From positions 62,001 to 126,000 of the forward strand of contig NZ_JBDXXH010000005.1 of NCBI RefSeq assembly GCF_040373385.1: 64,000 nt of DNA. The letters run 5' to 3'. The position numbers and the translations under genes were made by a program. The number at the start of each line of letters is the position of its first letter. Within the stretch, counting starts at the first letter, position 1. The notes beneath the pieces are model-generated. The model saw nothing but the letters and a program-made list of their open reading frames with translations. It was not told the DNA's origin and ran no database searches. Shown piece after piece: positions 22,212 through 30,716 of this stretch. Source of the stretch: Nitratidesulfovibrio sp. Its GTDB lineage: Bacteria > Desulfobacterota > Desulfovibrionia > Desulfovibrionales > Desulfovibrionaceae.

Positions 22212-22250
22212 GGCTGTCCGTTCCGGAAGGGGAAATCCCGGATGCTTCGG

Positions 22251-23318
22251 TTACAGGTCGGTGTGCAGCAGCAGTCTGGGAATGTCCGGTGCCAGGACCG
22301 TGCTGGCCGCGCTCCACGAAAGGCCCACGCCGAACCCCGCGAAAACCACCCGGGCGTCCCTGCCTTCGGGCAGTCCGTCGGCGCTGGCGCAAACCAGCAG
22401 CGGGATGGAGGCCGAGCCGCAGTTGGCGAACCGGCCGATGATGTCGGGGGCCTTGCCCGCAGGAATGTTGGCGAGGCGTGTGATGCCCTCGTTGATCATC
22501 TTGTTGGCCTGGTGCAGGTAGAACATGTCCACCTCTTCACGCGTCAGCGACGCTTCCGTCAGCAGGGCGTCCACCACCTTGGGCACCACGGCATGGGCGA
22601 ATGTGAAGACCTTGACGCCGTTCATCTGGAAGAACGGCGGAGCGTCGGACGGGCGATAGCCCCGTCCGGGCTGGGTGATGCTGCCCGCGCCCCCGCTGTC
22701 CGTGCCGAGGATGGCGCACAGCCCGGCGGCCCCCGGCGTGAATTCCAGCGCGGTGGCCGTGCCCGCGTCGCCAAGCAGCATGCGGCTCTTCAGGTCGTCG
22801 GGGGCGGTGGCCCGCGAGATGGTATCGCCTGTCAGCACCAGCGCCCTGCGCGGTCCGCCGCCCGAAAGCAGGGAGGACGCCAGCCACAGTCCGTGGGTGA
22901 AGGCGGTGCAGCCCATGAGGGCATCAAGGACGATGCACTGTTTTCCCAGCCCCAGGCGGTTGTGCAGCGCATAGCCCGAAGGGGGGATGATGTCGTCCGG
23001 CGTCACGCTGGAGAACAACAGCACGTCCACACTGTGCCTGTCCCACCCCAGGGTGTCGAGCAGCCTTTCGGCGGCGTGCGCGCACAGGTCGCCGGACGTG
23101 GTCGACGGCAGCGCCCGGTAATGGGCGGACGTTCCGGACATGGCGGCGGCGCGTTGCAGCGAGGCGCGTTCTTCGTCCGAGGGGCACTGCGCGAGAAGCA
23201 TGTCCACGGTTTCAAGGGTGCCGGGCAGGGCCGCCGCCATCCCCGCGATGCGCACGTCGGGGATGCGTACGCGCCGTGATGCACTGGCGGCATCGTTGGG
23301 TGTGCCGGAATTGCTCAT
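22251..23318 (-). CDS. 3-oxoacyl-ACP synthase III-like protein (FabH family)
   Basis: Thiolase-fold condensing enzyme, 355 residues. The catalytic triad is intact: C137 in DALMGCTAFTHGL, H269 in FYLHQANKMI and N299 in RFANCGSAS. This supports a working Claisen condensation (or acyl transfer) using acyl-CoA/acyl-ACP. The N-terminal about 20 residues look dispensable. The start at 23318 (MSNSGTPND) has AGGAGG upstream and overlaps the stop of the YkgJ-like gene (ATGA). Being embedded with two ACPs and an adenylation enzyme in a glycan operon, it is unlikely to be housekeeping FabH; it more probably makes or hands over a special acyl group. Confidence 0.88.
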   Translation of the reverse strand: MSNSGTPNDAASASRRVRIPDVRIAGMAAALPGTLETVDMLLAQCPSDEERASLQRAAAMSGTSAHYRALPSTTSGDLCAHAAERLLDTLGWDRHSVDVLLFSSVTPDDIIPPSGYALHNRLGLGKQCIVLDALMGCTAFTHGLWLASSLLSGGGPRRALVLTGDTISRATAPDDLKSRMLLGDAGTATALEFTPGAAGLCAILGTDSGGAGSITQPGRGYRPSDAPPFFQMNGVKVFTFAHAVVPKVVDALLTEASLTREEVDMFYLHQANKMINEGITRLANIPAGKAPDIIGRFANCGSASIPLLVCASADGLPEGRDARVVFAGFGVGLSWSAASTVLAPDIPRLLLHTDL

Positions 23319-24046
23319 GTTGCCTCCTGTAACGAAAGATCCAGCGGGCCGTGCAGGGCCACGCACGCGGCGTACATGGCGGCGACATCGTCCGCGAACG
23401 CGGGCGTGCGCCAGGGGCGCTGCGTGAAGAGCAGGGAGTTGAACCGGGTCCTGAAGGCCGGAAATTCATCGTCGGACAAGGTGTCCACATGCTGCGGCAG
23501 GGCCATGCGCAGGTGCTTGAGCACGAGGTGCAGCAGCAGGAAGGAAAAGATCATTTCAGGGTACGCCAGCATGTCGCGCAGGGCGTCCTTCAGTGCGGGG
23601 CGGATGGCGTCCGCCTGTTCCCGGACCAGGGTGCAGCGGTGCGATGCTGCCGGGTGCCGGTAGAAGGCGTCGGCCAGCGAGCAGGCGTCGAAATCCGTGA
23701 CGGTTCCGTGCAGGTCCACCACGGGAAGGTACGGGTATATCCTGCAAATCAGGGGTCGGGCCGCCCATGGCGTGCACAGCCCCTGGCGCTTGCAGCGCAG
23801 CAGGTGAACCGTCAGGGGCGAACCGTCGGGCAAGGTGAAGGCGTGGTGGCTGACCTGCGCCGTGCCCTCCGGCCCGGCCAGCGCGGCGTAATGCCCGTAT
23901 TCCTGCGCAAGGAAGGGCACCACCACGCTGCCGCCGGAATTCAACTGCGTGAAATTGGCGCAACAGTACCCGCCGCACGTCTTCCAGCAGTCCGGCGCCT
24001 CCACGAAGGGCGTGGCGTAGAAGTCACTCCAGGGCAGGCGCGCCAT
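23315..24046 (-). CDS. YkgJ-type cysteine-cluster protein
   Basis: A 243-residue protein with the CxxxCxxxC... pattern of the YkgJ/putative zinc- or iron-chelating family: CWKTCGGYCCANF near the N-terminus, then CKRQGLCTPWAARPLICRIYP in the middle and a further C in DACSLAD and HRCTLV. The family is metal-binding with mostly unknown roles. The start MARLPWSDFY at 24046 lies inside the 3' end of the ACP gene (23-base overlap in another frame) and its stop overlaps the KAS III start, so the three are translated together. A role in maturing or modifying the acyl group is possible but is inference only. Confidence 0.72.
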   Translation of the reverse strand: MARLPWSDFYATPFVEAPDCWKTCGGYCCANFTQLNSGGSVVVPFLAQEYGHYAALAGPEGTAQVSHHAFTLPDGSPLTVHLLRCKRQGLCTPWAARPLICRIYPYLPVVDLHGTVTDFDACSLADAFYRHPAASHRCTLVREQADAIRPALKDALRDMLAYPEMIFSFLLLHLVLKHLRMALPQHVDTLSDDEFPAFRTRFNSLLFTQRPWRTPAFADDVAAMYAACVALHGPLDLSLQEAT

Positions 24047-24308
24047 CGGGCTTCTCCGTGCTGGACCGGCCAAGCAGTTCGGCCAGGCTGCCGACTTGAA
24101 GGAAGGTTTCCGGCTCCGCGCCGGAAAGGTCGATGGCAAGGGCGAGGCGCTTTTCCAGTTCGGTGACCAGCAAAACGAAGTCGAAGGAATCGAACCCCGC
24201 CTCCAGCAGGTTGGTGCGCGCGTCGAGCGTGACGGAGAGCCCCTTTTCGCTGGCGACGGACGTCATGATGTCGATGATGGTGTTCTGGATGACGGCGGGG
24301 GCGTTCAT
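24024..24308 (-). CDS. Acyl carrier protein (94 aa)
   Basis: Discrete acyl/peptidyl carrier protein carrying a thioester-bound acyl or aminoacyl group on 4'-phosphopantetheine. The attachment site is S41 in LLEAGFDSFDFVLLVTELE, the normal DSxxF/L pattern before helix II, and helices I, III and the acidic character fit. It has a polar C-terminal tail beyond the usual about 80 residues. The start at 24308 is 1 base after the adenylation-enzyme stop, so this enzyme probably loads it. Confidence 0.88.
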   Translation of the reverse strand: MNAPAVIQNTIIDIMTSVASEKGLSVTLDARTNLLEAGFDSFDFVLLVTELEKRLALAIDLSGAEPETFLQVGSLAELLGRSSTEKPDGAPALE

Positions 24309-24309
24309 G

Positions 24310-25863
24310 TCAGGCTCCGATCCGCGCCCGTATGGCGGGCCGGTCCGTTTTGCCGTTGGCGTTGACGGGAAAGTCGGCGAAGGGCACGAACCGCGCGGGC
24401 ACCATGTAGTCCGGCAGCAGTGCCTGGCACCGCTGCCGCGCCCGTTCCGGCGGGATGTCGCCGATGATGGCGGCCACCAGCGAACTGACGGCCCCGGACG
24501 CATCGGTCACGGGCAGCACCACGGCCTCGCGGATACCCTCCACGCGGGACAGGGCGTGCTCTATTTCGGCCAGTTCCACGCGGTGCCCGCGCAGTTTGAC
24601 CTGCGAGTCCCTGCGGCCGCTGAAGACAAGTTCGCCCTCGGCATCCATCAGGGCCAGGTCGCCGGTACGGTACCAGCGCAGGCCCTGCGCGTCGGTGACG
24701 AACGCCTGGCCGGTTCGCTGCGGATCGTGCAGATAACCTGCCGCAATCTGGCTGCCGCCAAGCCACAGCTCGCCCACCTGGCCGTCGGCCACGGGCAGGC
24801 CCGCCTCGTCGCGGATGCTGGCCCGCTGCGGGGCGAACGCCAGGCCAATGGGCACAAGACCGTTGCGGCAGCGCGCGGGCGACGTTTCAGGGTTCCAGGT
24901 GTGCTGCGTGATGGCGATGGTGGCTTCGGTGGGACCGTACAGGTTGACGACGTCCGAGCCGGGTGCGGCATGCGCCCACTGCGCGGCAATGGCGGCGGGC
25001 AGCGCCTCGCCGCAGAACAGCGAAAGGCGCAGCGAAGGGAAGGCCCCGGGGGGCAGCTGGCCGCACCGGGCCATGGTGGCGCCCACGGTGGGGACGGAGA
25101 ACCACGCCGTCAGCCGGTGTCGGGTGATGAAGGAGCCGGGCAGCATGCGGTCCGCGCGTGAGGGGCAGCACAGGCAGGCCCCGGCCTGCCAGGTGGCGAA
25201 CATGTCGTGCACGCTGAGGTCGAAGGTCAGCTCGAACATCTGCGAACAGCGGTCTGCGGGGGTCAGGGGCAGGGCTGCGCCGACGTGGTCGAAATATGCC
25301 CCGGCATTGGCATGCGAGATGGCGATGCCCTTGGGCGTGCCGGTGCTGCCGGAGGTGAACATGACGTACGCGGGCTGGTGCGCCTGCACCGGTTCCGGCT
25401 CGTCGGGCAGGCTGGCGGCCATGCGCCGCAGCGCGGCGGAGTCCGGGTCGCACGGGCGCAGCAGGGCGCTGGCGTTGCCGGGGGCCGTCAGCACGAGGGG
25501 GCATCCCAGTTCGTCGGCCAGTGCCCGGGCGGCTGCGGCCGAGGTCTGGTCGCAGACGACGGCGCGGGCCTCGCCCGCACGGGCGATGGCCGCGTTGCGC
25601 GCGGCGGGATAGGCGGGGTTGAGCGGAATGTAGGCATGCCCGGCGGCCAGGACGCCGAGTATCCCCGCGCAGGCGTGCAGACCCACCGGGGCAAGCACCG
25701 CCACGTGGCTACCCGGCGGCAGGTGCGACAGCCCGGCCCGTGCCAGTTGCGCCGCCTCGTGAAGCTCCGCATAGGAGTGGCGGGCGTCGCCGGCCGCAAG
25801 GGCGCAGGCGGAAGGATGGCGCAGGGCCGAGGCAAGAAAGCGCCGGGCAAGATTCGTCGTCAT
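24310..25863 (-). CDS. Stand-alone adenylation enzyme (AMP-dependent acyl/amino acid:carrier protein ligase)
   Basis: Activates a carboxylic or amino acid as its AMP ester and loads it onto a carrier protein. The protein is 517 residues, a complete ANL-superfamily domain without condensation or carrier domains. The core motifs are visible: YVMFTSGSTGTPKG at about 166-179, LYGPTEATIAI, YRTGDLALMDAEGELVFSGR, RGHRVELAEIEHAL, and the C-terminal NANGKTDRPAIR with its catalytic lysine near 507. The overall look is closest to NRPS A-domains and DltA-type ligases; the substrate cannot be predicted reliably by eye. It is placed directly before the 94-residue ACP and after the CmcI-like gene (1-base spacing on both sides). 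Confidence 0.9.
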   Translation of the reverse strand: MTTNLARRFLASALRHPSACALAAGDARHSYAELHEAAQLARAGLSHLPPGSHVAVLAPVGLHACAGILGVLAAGHAYIPLNPAYPAARNAAIARAGEARAVVCDQTSAAAARALADELGCPLVLTAPGNASALLRPCDPDSAALRRMAASLPDEPEPVQAHQPAYVMFTSGSTGTPKGIAISHANAGAYFDHVGAALPLTPADRCSQMFELTFDLSVHDMFATWQAGACLCCPSRADRMLPGSFITRHRLTAWFSVPTVGATMARCGQLPPGAFPSLRLSLFCGEALPAAIAAQWAHAAPGSDVVNLYGPTEATIAITQHTWNPETSPARCRNGLVPIGLAFAPQRASIRDEAGLPVADGQVGELWLGGSQIAAGYLHDPQRTGQAFVTDAQGLRWYRTGDLALMDAEGELVFSGRRDSQVKLRGHRVELAEIEHALSRVEGIREAVVLPVTDASGAVSSLVAAIIGDIPPERARQRCQALLPDYMVPARFVPFADFPVNANGKTDRPAIRARIGA

Positions 25864-25864
25864 G

Positions 25865-26608
25865 TCACTTCACCCGCTTCAGGTATCCGCCGGGTGCCTC
25901 GCTGATGCCGAGGCGGGCGTCGATGGCGGCGTCGACCTCGAAATCGTCACGGGTGGCAAGGAACGCGCGCACCGCCGTGAGAGGGTTGTCGTTCCTGTTC
26001 CATGGCCTGTCGGAGAAATCCGCATCGGAATGGGCGATGGCCGTGTCGAAGACCACGCAGTAGCTGCCGGGGGTAACCAGCGGCCCGTAGGCGCACAGTT
26101 CGGCCAGCACGTGGGCGTGGGTGTGGTTGGAATCAAGCAGCACCATGACCCGTTCGTGCCGTGCCGCGGCCTTGGCGGCTTCCGCCACCACGGCATCGTC
26201 GATGCTGGAGCCCTCGATCATGTCGATGCGGCGCGAGAGCGGGTGGTCGATGATGGCCTGCCGGTTGTGCGCCCTGATGTCGATGTCGATGCCCAGTACC
26301 CGCGCCCCGGCGGGGCCGCCGCACAAGGCGCACAGTTCGAGCAGCGAGGCCGAATAGATCAGCGACCCGCCGTGCGCGATGCCGGTTTCGATGATCAGGT
26401 CCGGGCGCACGGTCCACACCAGTTCCTGCACCATGACCATGTCCTGGGGAAACTGGATGATGGGGCGGCCCAGCCATTCGAAATGGTAGGTGTAGCGGAG
26501 CGTTTCGGCCTTGTTCATCCAGTCCTGCGAAAGCTGGCGGAACGAGGTGTCGGCGCCCTGGCGCGCGATTTCCGTGGCGCATTCCGCCTTGAACTTCCTG
26601 TACGGCAT
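25865..26608 (-). CDS. CmcI-family methyltransferase/hydroxylase-like protein
   Basis: A 247-residue SAM-dependent-methyltransferase-fold protein of the cephalosporin hydroxylase (CmcI) / rhamnosyl-methyltransferase family. Visible signatures are the SAM-loop region LIIETGIAHGGSLIYSASLLEL, LGIDIDIR, IDMIEGSSID, VMVLLDSNHTHAHVL and the C-terminal FLATRDDFEVD. In glycan clusters such proteins usually O-methylate sugars. GAGGAA precedes the start. It lies between the NeuD-like and adenylation genes. Confidence 0.85.
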   Translation of the reverse strand: MPYRKFKAECATEIARQGADTSFRQLSQDWMNKAETLRYTYHFEWLGRPIIQFPQDMVMVQELVWTVRPDLIIETGIAHGGSLIYSASLLELCALCGGPAGARVLGIDIDIRAHNRQAIIDHPLSRRIDMIEGSSIDDAVVAEAAKAAARHERVMVLLDSNHTHAHVLAELCAYGPLVTPGSYCVVFDTAIAHSDADFSDRPWNRNDNPLTAVRAFLATRDDFEVDAAIDARLGISEAPGGYLKRVK

Positions 26609-26623
26609 GTGCGTTCCTCGGAG

Positions 26624-27325
26624 TTAGCGTGAAAAGACGGGGCGTGCCGGGTTGCCGAGCACCGTGGTGCCCTCGGCCACGTCCTTCAGCACCACGCTGC
26701 CCAGCCCGATGGTTGCGTCATCCCCGATGGTCACGCCGGGCGGGATGATGGCGCCTGTCCATATGCCGACCCGCTGGCCGATGCGCGTATCCGCGAGGAT
26801 GGTGGTGCGGGCGAAGATGGTGGCACAGGCCCCGCAGGTCACGTCCTCGCCCACGTAGGCGAAGGGGTAGATGGTGCAGAAATCGCCAAAGTCGTCGCCC
26901 GCGCTCAGCACCGCCTGCGGTCCCACCGTGCAGCCCGTGCCCAGCCGCACCGTGGGCGCGATCATGGCACTGGGGTGGACAAGCGTCAGGAAGGGCGCGC
27001 CCATGTCCAGCAGGGGGCGCAACAGGGTGGTCTTGTTTTCCGGCTTGCCCATGGCGGCGACGAACACGTCGCCGGGCTGCGGCGCGTATCCGTCGATGGG
27101 CAGGACGGGCAGGCCGCGGCCCGCCTCGCCAAGCTTGTCCAGCAGCGGCGCGGGGTCCTGCGCCACAAGGTTGTCCAGAAACCCGGCCACGGGCACCCTG
27201 GTGTCCTGATGGCGCTGGATGTCTTCCAGGTATCCGAAGAATACCCTGCCGAGTCCCGACGCGCCGACGATCCAGATGCGGCCGCAGCGGGGGTGATGCA
27301 ACGAACTTGCTTCCTGCCAGTTCAT
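26624..27325 (-). CDS. NeuD/PglD-like sugar O- or N-acetyltransferase (left-handed beta-helix)
   Basis: A 233-residue acyltransferase. The N-terminal Rossmann-type part (IWIVGASGLGRVFFGYLE, FVAAMGKPENK) is followed by hexapeptide repeats (APTVRLGTGCTVGPQAVLSAG ... IGQRVGIWTGAIIPPGVTIGDDATIGLGSVVLKDV). This two-part plan is that of PglD/NeuD sugar acetyltransferases. It could acetylate the amino sugar made by the DegT enzyme upstream, or could instead use an acyl-ACP donor given its neighbours; the latter is inference. Confidence 0.87.
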   Translation of the reverse strand: MNWQEASSLHHPRCGRIWIVGASGLGRVFFGYLEDIQRHQDTRVPVAGFLDNLVAQDPAPLLDKLGEAGRGLPVLPIDGYAPQPGDVFVAAMGKPENKTTLLRPLLDMGAPFLTLVHPSAMIAPTVRLGTGCTVGPQAVLSAGDDFGDFCTIYPFAYVGEDVTCGACATIFARTTILADTRIGQRVGIWTGAIIPPGVTIGDDATIGLGSVVLKDVAEGTTVLGNPARPVFSR

Positions 27326-27359
27326 GGACGGTCCTGTCGGTTGCTGCCCCGGCGGGGCG

Positions 27360-27983
27360 TTAGCGTATGTGCCCCACGGACGCGAACACCTGGCCGCAGG
27401 GAACGTCGTTGGCCAGCACCTTGGCGCGCAGCAGCCTGCCGCCGGGCAGCAGGGCGTCGCGCACGACCTTCAGCGGGGTGTCGGGGGCCGGAACGTCCAT
27501 GGTCACGGCGGCCAGCAGCCATACCTCGCCCTCGCCCAGCGGTTTGCACTGCAGGCAGATGCGCCGGAACAGGCTGTCCGTCATGCGGATGGCCGGGAAC
27601 GGCCACGCGCCGGTGAATGCCGCCTCGCCGGGGGTTTCGGCGATGGCGGCCATGGCGGTGGCCTCGGTGTCCTCGATGCGTTCCAGGGGCTGCACGGGGT
27701 CGAGGGCGCGGATGTTCATGAAGCCTTCGCCCTCCGCCCCCCGCCATTCAAGGGTGGCCACGGTGTCGTCCGTGGTCTGTGCCGCCCCGGCCGGGGCATC
27801 GTCGATGCGCAGCCGGTTGGTCAGGATGGGCTTTTGCAGCTTGAACGAGAACCAGGCGAGGCCCGGCAGGCCTGCGGTGGCCGCCTCGAACAGGGTGGAG
27901 GCGTGGATGTAGGCGCGCGCCCCCAGAAAGGGAATGGTGATGGTCCTGGTGGACGTGGCGGACATGTTGGACATGTTGGACAT
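27360..27983 (-). CDS. Unknown protein next to acyl carrier protein (207 aa)
   Basis: No family recognised. It begins MSNMSNMSATSTRTITIPFL, a triple MSN/MSA repeat encoded by a short tandem repeat; the start at 27983 has CGAGGAG upstream. The remainder is mixed alpha/beta with no membrane segment. The C-terminal stretch GRLLRAKVLANDVPCGQVFASVG loosely recalls the last strands of hotdog-fold dehydratases or thioesterases, and the position between an ACP gene and an acyltransferase gene would suit such a role; this is only a guess. It lies 51 bases after the 80-residue ACP gene. Confidence 0.65.
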   Translation of the reverse strand: MSNMSNMSATSTRTITIPFLGARAYIHASTLFEAATAGLPGLAWFSFKLQKPILTNRLRIDDAPAGAAQTTDDTVATLEWRGAEGEGFMNIRALDPVQPLERIEDTEATAMAAIAETPGEAAFTGAWPFPAIRMTDSLFRRICLQCKPLGEGEVWLLAAVTMDVPAPDTPLKVVRDALLPGGRLLRAKVLANDVPCGQVFASVGHIR

Positions 27984-28034
27984 GGCGTGCTCCTCGCGTG
28001 GCGGGGTTGCGCGTCGGGCGGATGCGGCGGGCCG

Positions 28035-28277
28035 CTACCTGTCCGTCAGCAGTGAGATGAGCTTCGACACCTTGAAGTAGCCCTCGTTCACGAGGTCCGC
28101 GTCCTCGGGCACGCTGATGCCGCACTTGGAGTCGATGTCCATGATCAGCAGCAGGCAGTCGAGCGAGTCGAGTATCTTTGCCTCGAGCATGTCCGTATCC
28201 ACGGTCACGGTCACCTCGCGGTTCTTGATCGCCGTGAGGGACTCGTTAATTATCCTGAGCGCTTCCTGCGTATCCAT
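28035..28277 (-). CDS. Acyl carrier protein (80 aa)
   Basis: Second discrete carrier protein of the cluster. The phosphopantetheine site is S38 in EAKILDSLDCLLLIMDID; the length and acidic helices fit an ACP. A cysteine pair (DCLL ... SKCGIS) is a little unusual. An AGGAG site lies 5 bases before the start. It is separated by nine genes' worth of context from fatty acid synthesis and sits between the DegT aminotransferase and an unknown protein, so it is probably dedicated to the pathway here. Confidence 0.85.
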   Translation of the reverse strand: MDTQEALRIINESLTAIKNREVTVTVDTDMLEAKILDSLDCLLLIMDIDSKCGISVPEDADLVNEGYFKVSKLISLLTDR

Positions 28278-28319
28278 AAAAGGCTCCTGCGTCGAGAAGT
28301 TGCACGGTGCGCGTCCGGC

Positions 28320-29438
28320 TCAGTCGCCGGCGCAAAGGTCAAGGATGACTCCGGCGACACGTCCCATGTCCGCGTCCGTCATGTCGTGATAGCTCGGCAG
28401 GTTCACCGCGCGCCCGGCAATGGAGTAGCTGTTGGCGTTGCCGTGTCCGGGGGTGAAGTCGGCCTGGCCCGAAAGGGGGTGAAAGAAGCTGCGCCCGTCT
28501 ATGTCCGCCTGGGCGAACCGCTCCAGCACGGCGGCCTGGGTGACGCCCGTCTCCGGCGCAAAGACCACGGTGGGCATCCAGTAGCTGTTGGTGGTTCCGG
28601 CGGGTTCCGGGTTCATGGTGATGAGCCCCGCCCCGCGTGGGGCCGCCAGCAGCCGGGCATACGTCTTGAAAATCTCGCGCTTGCGGCGCAGCAGTTCCGG
28701 CAGGCGGGCCAGTTGGGCACGGCCCAACGCAGCCTGGATGTTGGACATCTTGTACTTGAAGCCGAGGGCGCTGGCCCAGAACTGGCGTGCATCGCCCGGT
28801 TGGCGTCCATGGTTGGCCAGCATGGATGCCCGCGCGTACAGGTCCGCGTCGCTGGTCACCAGCATGCCGCCTTCGCCAGTGGTCATCACCTTGGTGCCGT
28901 GGAACGAGAACACGCCGACGATGCCCCGTGCGCCCGCGTGCACCGTGCCCCAGCACGATCCCAGCGCCTCGGCGGCGTCCTCGACCAGCCAGAGGCCGTG
29001 GCGGCGGGCGATGCCCTCCAGCCGGTCCAGGTCGCACAGGTTGCCGTACAGGTGCACGGCGATGATGGCGCGCGTGCGCGGGGTGACGGCGGCCTCGACC
29101 CGGTCGGGGTCCAGGCACCACGTGTCGGGCAGGATGTCCACGAAGACCGGGGTGGCTCCAAGATGGCACACCGGCGCCACCGAGGCGATCCAGTTGGTGT
29201 CCGCGATGATCACTTCGTCGCCCGGCCCCACGCCCAGTGCCGCGAGGGCAAGGTGCAGGGCGCCGGTGGCGCTGGATGTGGCAAGGCCATGGCGCGCGCC
29301 GAGATACGCCGCGAACTCCGCCTCGAAGCGGACGAGGTCGGCATAGCAGTCCGGCCCCCAGCCCGTTGAGACGGCCTGGTGCACCGCGCGGACTTCCGCG
29401 TCGGTGATGGACGGCTTGGCGTACAGGATGCGCTGCAT
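28320..29438 (-). CDS. DegT/DnrJ/EryC1/StrS sugar aminotransferase
   Basis: PLP enzyme predicted to convert a nucleotide-linked keto sugar to an amino sugar. It has 372 residues. K183 in FSFHGTKVMTTGEGG is the Schiff-base lysine; LVEDAAEALGS carries the cofactor aspartate, and the N-terminus has TSSATGALHLALAALGVGPGD. The start MQRILYAKPS at 29438 lies 13 bases beyond the stop of the methyltransferase gene; the frame is open further upstream inside that gene. Together with the NeuD-like acetyltransferase it suggests an N-acylated amino sugar product. Confidence 0.92.
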   Translation of the reverse strand: MQRILYAKPSITDAEVRAVHQAVSTGWGPDCYADLVRFEAEFAAYLGARHGLATSSATGALHLALAALGVGPGDEVIIADTNWIASVAPVCHLGATPVFVDILPDTWCLDPDRVEAAVTPRTRAIIAVHLYGNLCDLDRLEGIARRHGLWLVEDAAEALGSCWGTVHAGARGIVGVFSFHGTKVMTTGEGGMLVTSDADLYARASMLANHGRQPGDARQFWASALGFKYKMSNIQAALGRAQLARLPELLRRKREIFKTYARLLAAPRGAGLITMNPEPAGTTNSYWMPTVVFAPETGVTQAAVLERFAQADIDGRSFFHPLSGQADFTPGHGNANSYSIAGRAVNLPSYHDMTDADMGRVAGVILDLCAGD

Positions 29439-29451
29439 GGACGTGCCCCGG

Positions 29452-30693
29452 TTACCAGACGGTAAGGCTGGGTATGGCGGTGACGAACTGCCCGCCCCAC
29501 TCGCGGATGTAGGCAAGCTGCTGCGATATTTCGTCCTTTAGGTTCCAGGGCAAGACCAGCACGTAGTCCGGTTTTTCGGCGCGGATGCGGTCTTCCGTCA
29601 CCACGGGGATGCGGCTGCCCGGAAGGTACTTGCCCTGCTTCACCGGCGAGGCGTCCGCCACGTAGGAAACCAGGTTGCTCTTGACGCCCGCGTAGTTGAG
29701 CAGCGTGTTGCCCTTGGCGGCGGCACCGTATGCGCCCACGGACTTGCCCTGGCGCGCCGCCTCGATGAGGAACTGCATGAGGGCGAATGCCGTCATGTCG
29801 ATCTTTTTCTGGAAATCCGCATAGTACGGCAGGGTGTGCATGCCCGTGTCGCGCTCCAGGGCAAGGTAGCGCATTTCGTTTCCGGTGGATTCATGGCTGC
29901 CTCCCGCGCGGCAGGCGAAGATGCGCAACGAGCCGCCGTGGGTGGGCAGTTCCTCCACGTCGAAGATGCGCAGGCCGTGCGTGCGCAGTATCTGCGATAC
30001 ACTGGTGACGGTGTAGTAGAAGTAGTGCTCGTGGTAGATGGTGTCGAACTGCACGTCCTCCACGAGCCGCTTGAGGTACGGGAACTCCATGGTGACGACG
30101 CCGTCCGGCTTCAGCAGGATGGCGAGCCCCGACACGAAGTCGTTGATGTTCGGAATGTGCGCGAACACGTTGATGCCGCAGATGAGGTCGGCGTGCCTGC
30201 CCGCGCGGGCAAGGTTTGCCGCGAGGGTGCTGGTGAAGAAGTCGGTGATGGTCGGTATGCCCTTGGTCTGGGCCACGCTGGCTGCACCGGACGAGGGATC
30301 GACGCCGAGCACGGGAATGCCCAGTTGCACCGCGTGCTGCAACAGGTATCCGTCGTTGGACCCCACCTCGATGATGCGCGACTTGGGGCCGAGCCCGAAC
30401 CGTTCCGCCATCATGACCACGTACTGCCGGGCATGCTCGACCCACGAGCGGGAGTACGAGGAGTAGTAGGCGTAGTCGTGGTTGAAGATGTCCTGCGGGC
30501 GCTTGTAGTGGGGGCCCTGGACGAGCATGCACGTCGTGCAGACGTATGCCCGCAAGGGGTAGTACTGCTCGGGGAGGGCGCACTGCTCCTTCGTGAGGAA
30601 GGCGTTCGACGGGGGTGACGTTCCGAGGTCCGCGAAGACCTCCGTCAGGCTCGACCCGCAGAACAGGCAGGTTTCGGTGGCGTGTGTGTGCAT
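29452..30693 (-). CDS. TylC-type C-methyltransferase with N-terminal zinc motif
   Basis: A 413-residue nucleotide-sugar methyltransferase. The N-terminal zinc module has CLFCGSSL and CTTCMLVQG; the SAM-binding core reads RIIEVGSNDGYLLQHAVQLG ... VLGVDPSS, followed by YHEHYFYYTVTSVSQIL and ELPTHGGSLRIFAC; the C-terminal domain contains GAAAKGNTLLNYAG and PDYVLVLPWNLKDEI. This is the pattern of deoxysugar C-methyltransferases (Methyltransf_13/11/14). GGGAGGG precedes the start. Confidence 0.9.
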   Translation of the reverse strand: MHTHATETCLFCGSSLTEVFADLGTSPPSNAFLTKEQCALPEQYYPLRAYVCTTCMLVQGPHYKRPQDIFNHDYAYYSSYSRSWVEHARQYVVMMAERFGLGPKSRIIEVGSNDGYLLQHAVQLGIPVLGVDPSSGAASVAQTKGIPTITDFFTSTLAANLARAGRHADLICGINVFAHIPNINDFVSGLAILLKPDGVVTMEFPYLKRLVEDVQFDTIYHEHYFYYTVTSVSQILRTHGLRIFDVEELPTHGGSLRIFACRAGGSHESTGNEMRYLALERDTGMHTLPYYADFQKKIDMTAFALMQFLIEAARQGKSVGAYGAAAKGNTLLNYAGVKSNLVSYVADASPVKQGKYLPGSRIPVVTEDRIRAEKPDYVLVLPWNLKDEISQQLAYIREWGGQFVTAIPSLTVW

Positions 30694-30716
30694 GTGCCCT
30701 CCCTCATGTACCGAAG

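Noticed and set aside
24310..25863. Part of a nonribosomal peptide synthetase
   Set aside because: There is no condensation or thioesterase domain and the carrier is a separate gene; the adenylation enzyme is complete on its own.
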